Assembly: GCF_900101745.1 (NCBI RefSeq)
Contig: NZ_FNAD01000012.1
Location: 62,001 to 126,000, forward strand
Origin: Glycomyces harbinensis
Lineage (GTDB): Bacteria > Actinomycetota > Actinomycetes > Mycobacteriales > Micromonosporaceae
Direction of reading: 5' to 3'
Length of the DNA: 64,000 bases
Part shown: positions 51,043-57,786 of the stretch, one piece after another
Position numbering within the stretch: the stretch's first letter is position 1
How the letters are laid out: the number at the start of each line of letters is the position of its first letter
The notes under the pieces: generated by a model
Seen by the model: only the letters and a program-made list of their open reading frames with translations
What the model was told of the DNA's origin: nothing
The model's database searches: none
Translations under genes and position numbers: made by a program

Positions 51043-52389
51043 ATGGCACACACCATCCAGCCCATTTCGCCCGCGGCCGTCGACGAGCTCGCGGCGCTCC
51101 GACTGGAACTCGCCGACTTCTCGACCGTCGAACTCGCCGAAGAGCTCCCGCGCATGGACCTGGCCGACCAGGCCGTCCGGTTCCGGCTGCTCTCCAAGGA
51201 CCGCGCCCTCGCCGTCTTCGAAGAGCTCGACCCCGTCCACCAGCAGGAACTGCTCGACGGGCTCAAGACCGACACGGTCCGCGAGCTGCTCGAGTCGATG
51301 GAGGCCGACGACCGGGCCAAGCTCTTCGACGAGATGCCCGCGAAGGTCACGACCCGCTTCCAGTCCCAGCTGAGCGCCGCCGACCGGCGCACCACCGCCC
51401 GGCTGCTCGGCTACGAGCCCGAGTCGGCCGGACGCATCATGACGCCCGACTACGTGTCGCTGCGCGCCTCGATGACCGCCGCCGCGGCCATCGAGCGCAT
51501 CCGGCACCTGCGCGAGCGCCCCCGCCACCTGGACGTCCTCCCGGTGACCGACGGGCACCGCAAACTCCTCGGCACCGTCACGCTCGCCGACCTCGTCAGC
51601 GCCGACCCCGACGTCCGCGTCGCCGAGCTCATCGCCGACGAGCACTACCAGGTCTCCACCGACACCGACCAGGAGGAGGCCGCGCGCCTCATCCAGGAGG
51701 CCAACCTCAACGCGCTGTCCGTGGTCGACCACGAGGACCGCCTCGTCGGGATGATCACCTGGGACGACGCCATGGAGGTCCTCGAAGCCGAGGACACCGA
51801 GGACGCGGTCCGCGCCGGCGGTTCCGAACCGCTGGAGCGGCCCTACCTCTCGGCGGGCGTGTTCATGCTGGCGCGCAAGCGCGCCGTGTGGCTGCTGGTC
51901 CTGGCGGTCTCGGCCTCGCTCACGGTGACGGTGCTGAACTACTACGAGACCTACCTCGCGAACGTCACCGTCCTGGCGGTGTTCATCTCGCTGCTGACCG
52001 GCACCGGAGGGAACTCCGGGTCGCAGGCGTCGGTGACGATCATCCGTGCCATGGCCGTCGGCGAGGTCCGCTTCTCCGACGCCTTCCGGATCACCTGGCG
52101 CGAGTCGCGGGTGGGCTTCCTGCTCGGCGTCATGCTCGCCGCCGTCGGCGGTCCCGTGGTCGGCCTCGTCTACGGCTGGGACATCGGGCTCATCATCGCC
52201 CTGACGCTCCTGGTCATCTGCACCTGGTCGACGTTCGTCGGCTCGCTGCTGCCGCTGGTGGCGAAGAAGATCGGCATCGACCCGGCTCTGGTCTCGGCCC
52301 CGATGGTCTCGACCCTGTGCGACGCGACGGGCCTGCTCATCTACTTCTCGGTCGCCGCCCTGATCCTCGGACCGGCGCTGACCGGCTGA
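51043..52389 (+). CDS. mgtE: Magnesium transporter MgtE
   Basis: 448 residues. N-terminal helical domain with the family sequence EELPRMDLADQAVRF and DRAKLFDEMP. Two CBS domains follow (RIMTPDYVSLR, then ISADEHY-like region to WDDAMEVLEAEDTED). Then five C-terminal helices with GTGGNSGSQASVTIIRAMA, the conserved Mg2+-channel segment, and PLVAKKIGIDPALVSAPMVSTLCDATGLL. The start is ATG at 51043 with GGAGGTG 7 nt upstream. A leader ORF and hairpins precede it. Closed by a terminator. Confidence 0.95.
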   Translation: MAHTIQPISPAAVDELAALRLELADFSTVELAEELPRMDLADQAVRFRLLSKDRALAVFEELDPVHQQELLDGLKTDTVRELLESMEADDRAKLFDEMPAKVTTRFQSQLSAADRRTTARLLGYEPESAGRIMTPDYVSLRASMTAAAAIERIRHLRERPRHLDVLPVTDGHRKLLGTVTLADLVSADPDVRVAELIADEHYQVSTDTDQEEAARLIQEANLNALSVVDHEDRLVGMITWDDAMEVLEAEDTEDAVRAGGSEPLERPYLSAGVFMLARKRAVWLLVLAVSASLTVTVLNYYETYLANVTVLAVFISLLTGTGGNSGSQASVTIIRAMAVGEVRFSDAFRITWRESRVGFLLGVMLAAVGGPVVGLVYGWDIGLIIALTLLVICTWSTFVGSLLPLVAKKIGIDPALVSAPMVSTLCDATGLLIYFSVAALILGPALTG

Positions 52390-52410
52390 AACCCCAAGGA
52401 GCGCAGAGGA

Positions 52411-52442
52411 AAGGCCCCGACGCCGTGCCGCGTCGGGGCCTT
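52411..52442. terminator. Terminator after mgtE
   Basis: 12-bp stem AAGGCCCCGACG / CGTCGGGGCCTT with an 8-nt loop, between convergent mgtE and the phosphoesterase gene. Confidence 0.85.
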
Positions 52443-52477
52443 CTCCGATCTCGGGGCGGGCCCGCCGACCGCCCGGT

Positions 52478-54055
52478 TCAGTCCTGCGGCGGCGCGCTCG
52501 ATTCCTCGGTGCCCTGGATGTCGGCGTCGCTCACCTGGTCGTCGGTGGGGATGACGGTGCGCTCGAGCGTCACGTCCGTCTCGGTCCCGGAGCCGACCGA
52601 GATCGAGTCGTACGCGGTGAGCGCCTTGGTCGTCGGGTCGAAGTAGAGGACGTCCATCTCCATCCGCATGGGGTCCTCGGACTGGAAGTTCCGCAGCCCG
52701 GCCGCGCCCGTGGAGCCCTCGACCATGAGCGTGGTGCCGTCGCCGAGGTCGTGGACGGCCCGCTCGTGGGTGTGCCCGGCCAGGACCAGCGGCACCACCC
52801 CGGCCAGCGGGTCGGCCATCGGGGGCTCGTGGACCATCGCCACGTCGGCCCCGCCGGCGTCCTCGATCGCGTCGGCCAGGCGCTCGCCGGACTGGGTGAG
52901 CATCTGCTGGGCGTACTCGCTGGAGGGCTGGCTGCCCTTGTCGGGAGTGAACCTCGGGTCGGCGACGCCGGCGAAGTCCAGGCCCGCGATCTGCTGGACC
53001 TCCCCGTCGAGCACGATCACGTTGTCGTAGGCCGCGAGCGCGGCGACGGTGGTCGCGGAGTCGTGGTTGCCCTTGACGAACACGTACGGGACCTGGATCT
53101 GCTCGACGCCCTGGGAGAAGATCTCGGCCTCCTGCTCCGAGCCCCAGTCGTTGAGGTCGCCGGTGTCGGCGACCGCGTCGATGTCGAACTGGCCGACGAC
53201 CGACTCCATGAGGTGCCAGGCGGAGGGGTTGAGGTGGATGTCGGAGACGTGGAGGACCCGGATCGAGTCGTCCTCGATGCCCAGCTGCGGCATGTCCATC
53301 GCCAGCGCGTAGAACTCGGAGATGTTGGTGACGAACTTCTGGAGGTTCGCGACGTACGTCTCGTAGTTCACGGCGATGTCCTCGGCATTGCCGACCACGC
53401 TGGGGGCGTAGGCGAGCAGGCCTTCGTACCGCGGCTGCGAGATGGACTCGGTGCGCAGCGTTGAGGCCGCGTAGCCCATGAGGGACGCGGTGACCGCGAG
53501 CGAGGTGAGGCCCGTCAGGAGGGTCCTGCGGAAGGTGCGGAAGGCGAGGGCGCCGACCAGGAGTCCACACAGGGTCACGATCGCGAGGGCTTCGACGACG
53601 ACGCGGACGACCGCGTCGGTGACGTCGGTCGCGAGGCTCTCGGAGGCGGCGGTGACGCCGCCGGGGGTGTTGATGATGGCCTGGGCGGCAACGGGGTCGA
53701 CCGAGTCGAGCTTGAGGTTGAGGCCGATGGGGCCGTCGTGGCTGTCGAAGGCGACCTCGCCGAGCGGGGGGATGGTCACGACGGTCTCGCCGTGGAGGTC
53801 GGGGTGCAGGGCGACGGTGGTGTCGAACGGGCCGATGTCGGCGCTGGTGCCGCCGACCAGGGCGAGGCCGCCGGCGGCCGAGGCCGTCCCGACGAACAGG
53901 ACCGCGACGGCGAGTCCGGCCCGGCGCGCCCGCTGGGAGGCTCTGAGGCGCGACCAGCCCGTCCTCGTTCTGCGCCACAAGGAGCCCGCGCCGCGTCGAG
54001 CGGTGCGGGCGGCGTCCCTGGTGCGGTGCAGTGCGGCGGCGAGCCGGTCGTTCAT
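52478..54055 (-). CDS. Membrane metallophosphoesterase
   Basis: 525 residues. Arg-rich cytoplasmic start, a helix at residues ~47-68, an extracytoplasmic segment, then two helices (~150-200). The calcineurin-like phosphoesterase domain has DIHLNPSAWH, GDLNDWG, GNHDSA, VHEPP and AGHTHE, covering the metal ligands in order. The catalytic domain probably faces outside. The ATG follows the in-frame TAG of the upstream gene with no gap; AAGGAAGG lies just before, so translation is coupled. Substrate unknown. Confidence 0.85.
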   Translation of the reverse strand: MNDRLAAALHRTRDAARTARRGAGSLWRRTRTGWSRLRASQRARRAGLAVAVLFVGTASAAGGLALVGGTSADIGPFDTTVALHPDLHGETVVTIPPLGEVAFDSHDGPIGLNLKLDSVDPVAAQAIINTPGGVTAASESLATDVTDAVVRVVVEALAIVTLCGLLVGALAFRTFRRTLLTGLTSLAVTASLMGYAASTLRTESISQPRYEGLLAYAPSVVGNAEDIAVNYETYVANLQKFVTNISEFYALAMDMPQLGIEDDSIRVLHVSDIHLNPSAWHLMESVVGQFDIDAVADTGDLNDWGSEQEAEIFSQGVEQIQVPYVFVKGNHDSATTVAALAAYDNVIVLDGEVQQIAGLDFAGVADPRFTPDKGSQPSSEYAQQMLTQSGERLADAIEDAGGADVAMVHEPPMADPLAGVVPLVLAGHTHERAVHDLGDGTTLMVEGSTGAAGLRNFQSEDPMRMEMDVLYFDPTTKALTAYDSISVGSGTETDVTLERTVIPTDDQVSDADIQGTEESSAPPQD

Positions 54056-55210
54056 CTAGACCCTTCCTTGTGCGGCGTAGCTGGTCGTGAAGCGGATGAT
54101 GCGGTCGTCGGCCTCGTTCGCGGTGCAGCCGCGCTCCTCGATGCAGCGGCCGTCGCGGTTGGAGGTCGTCACCCACAGCATCCCGTCGGGGCCCATCGCG
54201 ACCGATCGTAGTCGACCGAATTCGTTGACGACGGAAGCTTGGGGCTCCTCCGCGGGCGCGCCCGACTGGTCGAATCGGACGATCCAGAGGCGCTGTCCGC
54301 GCAGGCAGGCGGTGACGAGCGCGTCCTCGAGGAAGATCGCGCCCGCGCAGGAGGCCTCGAAGGGCTCCCAGGTGAGGACGGGGTCGACGTAGGCCTCGTC
54401 GCCGGCGTCGTCGCCCTCGAACATCGGCCAGCCGTAGTTGCCGCCCGGTTCGATGCGGTTGACCTCGTCGGCGATGTCCTGGCCGAACTCGGTGGCGTAG
54501 AGGTCGCCCGCGGCGTTCCAGGCGAGGCCCTCGATGTTGCGGTGGCCCGAGGAGTAGACGGGGGAGTCGGCGTCGGGGTTGCCCTCGGCGGGCTCGCCCG
54601 CGGTGGTGATGCGGAGGATCTTGCCGCCCAGGGATTCCGGGTCTTGGGCGGTGTCGCCTTGGCCGGCGTCGCCGGTGGCGGCGTACAGGAACCCGTCGGG
54701 GCCGAACTCGAGCGCGCCGCCGTTGTGGTTGGGGCCCGAGGGGATGCCGGTGAGGACCGGTTCGGGGGCGGCGTCGGACTCGAGGTCGAGGCGGACGATC
54801 CGGTTGTCGCCGTCGCCGGTGTAGTACGCGTAGACCGCGTGGTCCTCGGCGTAGCCGGGGGAGACGGCGAGGCCGAGGAGGCCGCCTTCGCCGTCGGCGT
54901 CGACGTCGATGCTGCGCAGTTCCTCGGGGGCGCCGACCGTGCCGTCCTCGGCCACCGTGATCGCGAGGATGCGGCCGGTCGAGCGCTCGCCGACGATCGC
55001 GGTGCCGTCGGGCAGGAAGTCCAGGCCCCAGGGGACCTCGAGGTCTTCGGCGACGACGTCCATGAACGAGGCGGGCGCCTCGGGGGAGCCCGAGGGCGTG
55101 GGGAGGTTCGGCGGTTGGCCCGTCTCGGGCTCGGGAGGCTCGCCGAAGGAGCAAGAGGCGAGCGTGAGTGCCGCGGCGGTCGCCGCCGCGGCCGAGAGCA
55201 ACCTGCGCAT
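54056..55210 (-). CDS. PQQ-type sugar dehydrogenase lipoprotein
   Basis: 384 residues. Lipobox LASC preceded by a short signal (MRRLLSAAAATAAALTL) marks a lipoprotein. The mature part is the GDH-B/sorbosone dehydrogenase six-bladed propeller: VPWGLDFLPDG, ITVAEDG, GEGGLLGLAVSP, PNHNGGALEFGPDGFLYAATGD, SSGHRNIEGLAW, GGNYGWPMFEG. Such enzymes oxidise aldoses with PQQ. A -10-like TATAGT lies a few bases before the ATG, so the message is near leaderless. The stop codon touches the phosphoesterase ATG in the same frame. Confidence 0.87.
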   Translation of the reverse strand: MRRLLSAAAATAAALTLASCSFGEPPEPETGQPPNLPTPSGSPEAPASFMDVVAEDLEVPWGLDFLPDGTAIVGERSTGRILAITVAEDGTVGAPEELRSIDVDADGEGGLLGLAVSPGYAEDHAVYAYYTGDGDNRIVRLDLESDAAPEPVLTGIPSGPNHNGGALEFGPDGFLYAATGDAGQGDTAQDPESLGGKILRITTAGEPAEGNPDADSPVYSSGHRNIEGLAWNAAGDLYATEFGQDIADEVNRIEPGGNYGWPMFEGDDAGDEAYVDPVLTWEPFEASCAGAIFLEDALVTACLRGQRLWIVRFDQSGAPAEEPQASVVNEFGRLRSVAMGPDGMLWVTTSNRDGRCIEERGCTANEADDRIIRFTTSYAAQGRV

Positions 55211-55224
55211 GCGCACAAGACTAT

Positions 55225-55387
55225 AGGCCGGGCCCGGTGGCCCCGTCCGGTCCGCGCCCGGCCCATTCGCCCGCTCGCTGCGTTGTCGGCCTCCCCGATA
55301 CAACCCCGGTATCGGGGAGGCCTTCCGCCTTGCGACCGAACGAATGGACTCGGGCGCGGCCTCGCCCGGGACCACCGGGCCCGGCCT
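55225..55387. repeat. 163-bp palindromic element, copy 2
   Basis: Same length and register as copy 1 (offset 4680). Outer arms 55225-55245 / 55367-55387 pair at 20 of 21 positions but their sequence is entirely different from copy 1. Inner stem GGCCTCCCCGATAC / complement (55288-55301 / 55309-55322), 7-nt loop. Middle stems CATTCG / CGAATG and GCGCCCG / CGGGCGC. The boxes CGCTCGCT, CGTTGTCGG and CCTTCCGCCTTGCGA are conserved with copy 1. It lies between divergent genes. Confidence 0.9.
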
Positions 55388-55486
55388 GGCCACTCCCGGC
55401 AACGTGATCACGCTGCTTTCCATGGCGACGAGGGTCCCCAGCGGGGAGCGGGCTAACCCCCGGAGCAATCGTTTACGCTGGGGCGC

Positions 55487-56398
55487 GTGAAGGTTTGGAT
55501 CGCTCATGAGGAGGGCCGCGCGCTGCTCGGGCCGCTCCCGGCAGGTGTCGAGGTCGAGGTCTACGACGGGCGCGGCGACTACCCTTCCGATCCGGCGGCG
55601 CTCGACTTCTGGGTGCCGCCGTTCCTGGCCCGCTCGAAGGTCACGACCCCGCTGCTGGACATGACCTCGCTCAAGGCGATCCAGCTCCTCAGCGCCGGCG
55701 CCGAAGTGTGGGTCCCGGTCGTGCCCGAGGGCGTGGTCCTGTGCGACGCGCGCGGCGTGCACACCGGCGTCACCGCCGAGTGGACCGTCGGCGCGGTCAT
55801 CGCCTCGATGCGCGGCTTCGACGTGTTCGCGCGCAAGCAGCCGCGCCACGAGTGGAAGGTCGAGTGGACCACCACCGTCGTGGGCAAGCGCGTCCTCATC
55901 GTCGGCGCGGGCGACATCGGCGAGAAGGTCGGCGAGGTCCTCACCGTGCTCGGCGCCGAGGTCGAGAAGGTCGCCCGCTCGGCCCGCCCCGGCGTCCACG
56001 CCATCGACGCGGTCGACGCGCTGCTGCCGGACTTCGACGTCGTGGTCCTGATCCTGCCGCTCACCGACGCGACGCGCGGCCTGGTGGACGCGAAGTTCCT
56101 GTCCCGCATGAAGGACGGCGCGCTCCTGGTGAACGCCGCGCGCGGCCCGATCGTGGACACCGACGCGCTCGTCGCCGAGGTCGCCTCCGGGCGGCTGCGC
56201 TGCGCGGTCGACGTGGTCGACCCCGAGCCGCTGCCCGAGGGCCATCCGCTCTGGGATCTGGAAGGCGCCCTGATCACCCCGCACGCGGGCGCCTCGGTGG
56301 ACGGCACCCTCGACCGCGCCTATGCGCCCGTGGGGCCCCAGATCCGCCGCTTCGCGAACGGCGAGCCCCTGGAGAACGTCGTCGCCGACGGCTACTAG
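55487..56398 (+). CDS. D-isomer specific 2-hydroxyacid dehydrogenase
   Basis: 303 residues. NAD-binding motif VLIVGAGDIGEKVGEVL. Catalytic residues: Arg in NAARGPIVDTD, Glu near DPEPLPEGHPLW, His in LITPHAGAS. Substrate is a 2-hydroxy or 2-keto acid, not identifiable further. GTG at 55487 lies 8 nt after TACGCT, so it may be leaderless. The stop codon is shared base-for-base with the convergent neighbour (CTAG). Confidence 0.87.
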   Translation: MKVWIAHEEGRALLGPLPAGVEVEVYDGRGDYPSDPAALDFWVPPFLARSKVTTPLLDMTSLKAIQLLSAGAEVWVPVVPEGVVLCDARGVHTGVTAEWTVGAVIASMRGFDVFARKQPRHEWKVEWTTTVVGKRVLIVGAGDIGEKVGEVLTVLGAEVEKVARSARPGVHAIDAVDALLPDFDVVVLILPLTDATRGLVDAKFLSRMKDGALLVNAARGPIVDTDALVAEVASGRLRCAVDVVDPEPLPEGHPLWDLEGALITPHAGASVDGTLDRAYAPVGPQIRRFANGEPLENVVADGY

Positions 56399-56832
56399 GG
56401 CCTGTCCGCGTCGGCGGTGCGCAGCTCCTGGCCGCCGATCCTCAGGACCTGCGGGAGGTTCTCGGGCTTGAGCGGGTCGAGGCGGACCTGGGACTGGTCG
56501 TCCAGTATCGCCGCGACGCCCTCGTCCCCGGTCGCGAAGCCGTCGATGTGCTTCCATGCGATGGTGCGGCTGGTGAACATGCCGCGGATCGAGATGCCCT
56601 CGGCGGTCACGTCGACGCCCGAGCGCCACGCCCACATCGAGAGCGCCACCGGCGCGAGGAACAGGACGACCCCGAGGGCCACGGAGAACGCGCCCCACAC
56701 CGGCTGCTCGAGGATGAGCGACAGGGCCAGCGGGGCGACCATCAGCCAGGCCACGAAGGCCGCGCCGGTGATCGCCGCCGAGCGGCGGATGCGCAGGCGC
56801 CGTCGCGAAACGGGGGCTTCGGTGCTCGTCAT
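56395..56832 (-). CDS. Small membrane protein with PH-like domain
   Basis: 145 residues. A basic start (SRRRLRIRRSA), two helices, then a ~65-residue beta-rich region (VDVTAEGISIRGMFTSRTIAW, KHIDGF) of the bacterial PH-domain type. Function unknown. The ATG at 56832 is chosen; its stop overlaps the stop of the convergent dehydrogenase gene. The next gene (56969) encodes a similar layout and may be a distant paralogue. Confidence 0.65.
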   Translation of the reverse strand: MTSTEAPVSRRRLRIRRSAAITGAAFVAWLMVAPLALSLILEQPVWGAFSVALGVVLFLAPVALSMWAWRSGVDVTAEGISIRGMFTSRTIAWKHIDGFATGDEGVAAILDDQSQVRLDPLKPENLPQVLRIGGQELRTADADRP

Positions 56833-56968
56833 GGGACCAGCCTGACACACCCGAACGCGTGGAATGCGAAGAGCCCAGTCCGTTTTCTGGTGGATTGTCG
56901 CTTGACGCGTGGGCGCGACGTGACACGATCACCTCAACGGCAGCCGATCGAGCCTGGTGGGGGTGGTG

Positions 56969-57511
56969 ATGGCCGTCAAGATCACATTCCGTCCGACGTC
57001 CCGTCAAGTCCTCGGGCGGGCGCTGTTCCTGTCGCTCCTCTCCGTCGTGGTCGCCCTCGTCCCGGCCGCCGGCTACATGCTGGCCGTGGGCCACTGGTAC
57101 CGCCTCACCCTCCTGGGCCTGGTCCTCGTCGCCGCCGCCGTCGCGCTGGCGGTCGCCTACGCCGGAGCCAGGAGGCACGGCGTCGTGCTCGACGAGCGCG
57201 GCATGCACCCGCTCGAAACCGAAGCCGCCCAAGGGACGCCGCGCACCGAGCGGTACGCCGCCTGGACCGACATCGCCGACATCCGCGCCGAGCGCCGCGC
57301 GGGGCGCACCGTCCCGGTCGTCTACCTGACCGACCCCCGGCAGCGGCCCTGGCGCCTGCGGGCCCCCTACTCCGGCCGCGCCCTGTCGTCCGACGACGCG
57401 CTGGACGAGAAGATCTTCGTCATGCGCAGCCTCTGGGAGGGGTACCGGCGCGGCCTCCCGCCGCAACGCGAGCACTATTCAGGGCATCGACCGACGTCAC
57501 TGGACGAATGA
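56969..57511 (+). CDS. Two-helix membrane protein, PH-like
   Basis: 180 residues. Two helices (LFLSLLSVVVALVPAAGYML, TLLGLVLVAAAVALAVAYAG), then a soluble beta-rich domain starting GVVLDERGMHPLE and including YAAWTDIADIRAE. Layout matches the protein at 56395-56832, in which a comparable 'AWKHIDGF' strand occurs. ATG at 56969 follows GGGGG; a GTG four codons earlier is possible. Function unknown. Confidence 0.6.
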   Translation: MAVKITFRPTSRQVLGRALFLSLLSVVVALVPAAGYMLAVGHWYRLTLLGLVLVAAAVALAVAYAGARRHGVVLDERGMHPLETEAAQGTPRTERYAAWTDIADIRAERRAGRTVPVVYLTDPRQRPWRLRAPYSGRALSSDDALDEKIFVMRSLWEGYRRGLPPQREHYSGHRPTSLDE

Positions 57512-57527
57512 CCGAAACTTTCGAAAC
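57511..57527. promoter_or_regulatory. ACCGAAA-type operator, site 1
   Basis: ACCGAAACT at 57511 extends into the perfect dyad CGAAA-C-TTTCG (57513-57523). It overlaps the stop of the preceding gene. Confidence 0.5.
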
Positions 57528-57600
57528 AGTTCAGTTGCAGGTCAACGGAATGCGATTGCCATCGTGACCCTATCGTGACCTTTGTGGCGACTTACCAGCC

Positions 57601-57629
57601 TTGACGCTGTTTTGGTGTTGCCGTAGTCT
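57601..57629 (+). promoter_or_regulatory. Promoter of Opp-type importer operon
   Basis: TTGACG (57601-57606), 17-bp spacer, TAGTCT (57624-57629). Expected transcription start near 57636, directly before the operators at 57640. Confidence 0.65.
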
Positions 57630-57639
57630 CACCGCTATT

Positions 57640-57686
57640 ACCGAAAGTTTTCGGAATTATTCCGGAAGTCGATCAGTACTTTCGGT
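57640..57686. promoter_or_regulatory. ACCGAAA-type operators, sites 2 and 3
   Basis: ACCGAAAGT (57640-57648), part of CCGAAA-GT-TTTCGG, and its reverse complement ACTTTCGGT (57678-57686). Between them CGGAAT-T-ATTCCG (57652-57664). They sit just after the predicted start of transcription, so bound protein would block it. The CGAAA...TTTCG form resembles LacI-family operators near xylan and oligosaccharide genes of streptomycetes. Confidence 0.6.
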
Positions 57687-57786
57687 ACTCGCACGGAGTC
57701 GTGCAGGGCTCCGTCGCACCCCTTTTTGGCGCAGCCCGCGAGTGCGACCGGCGGCCTGCGCGCGACCACGGAAGGAGCGCTCGCCG

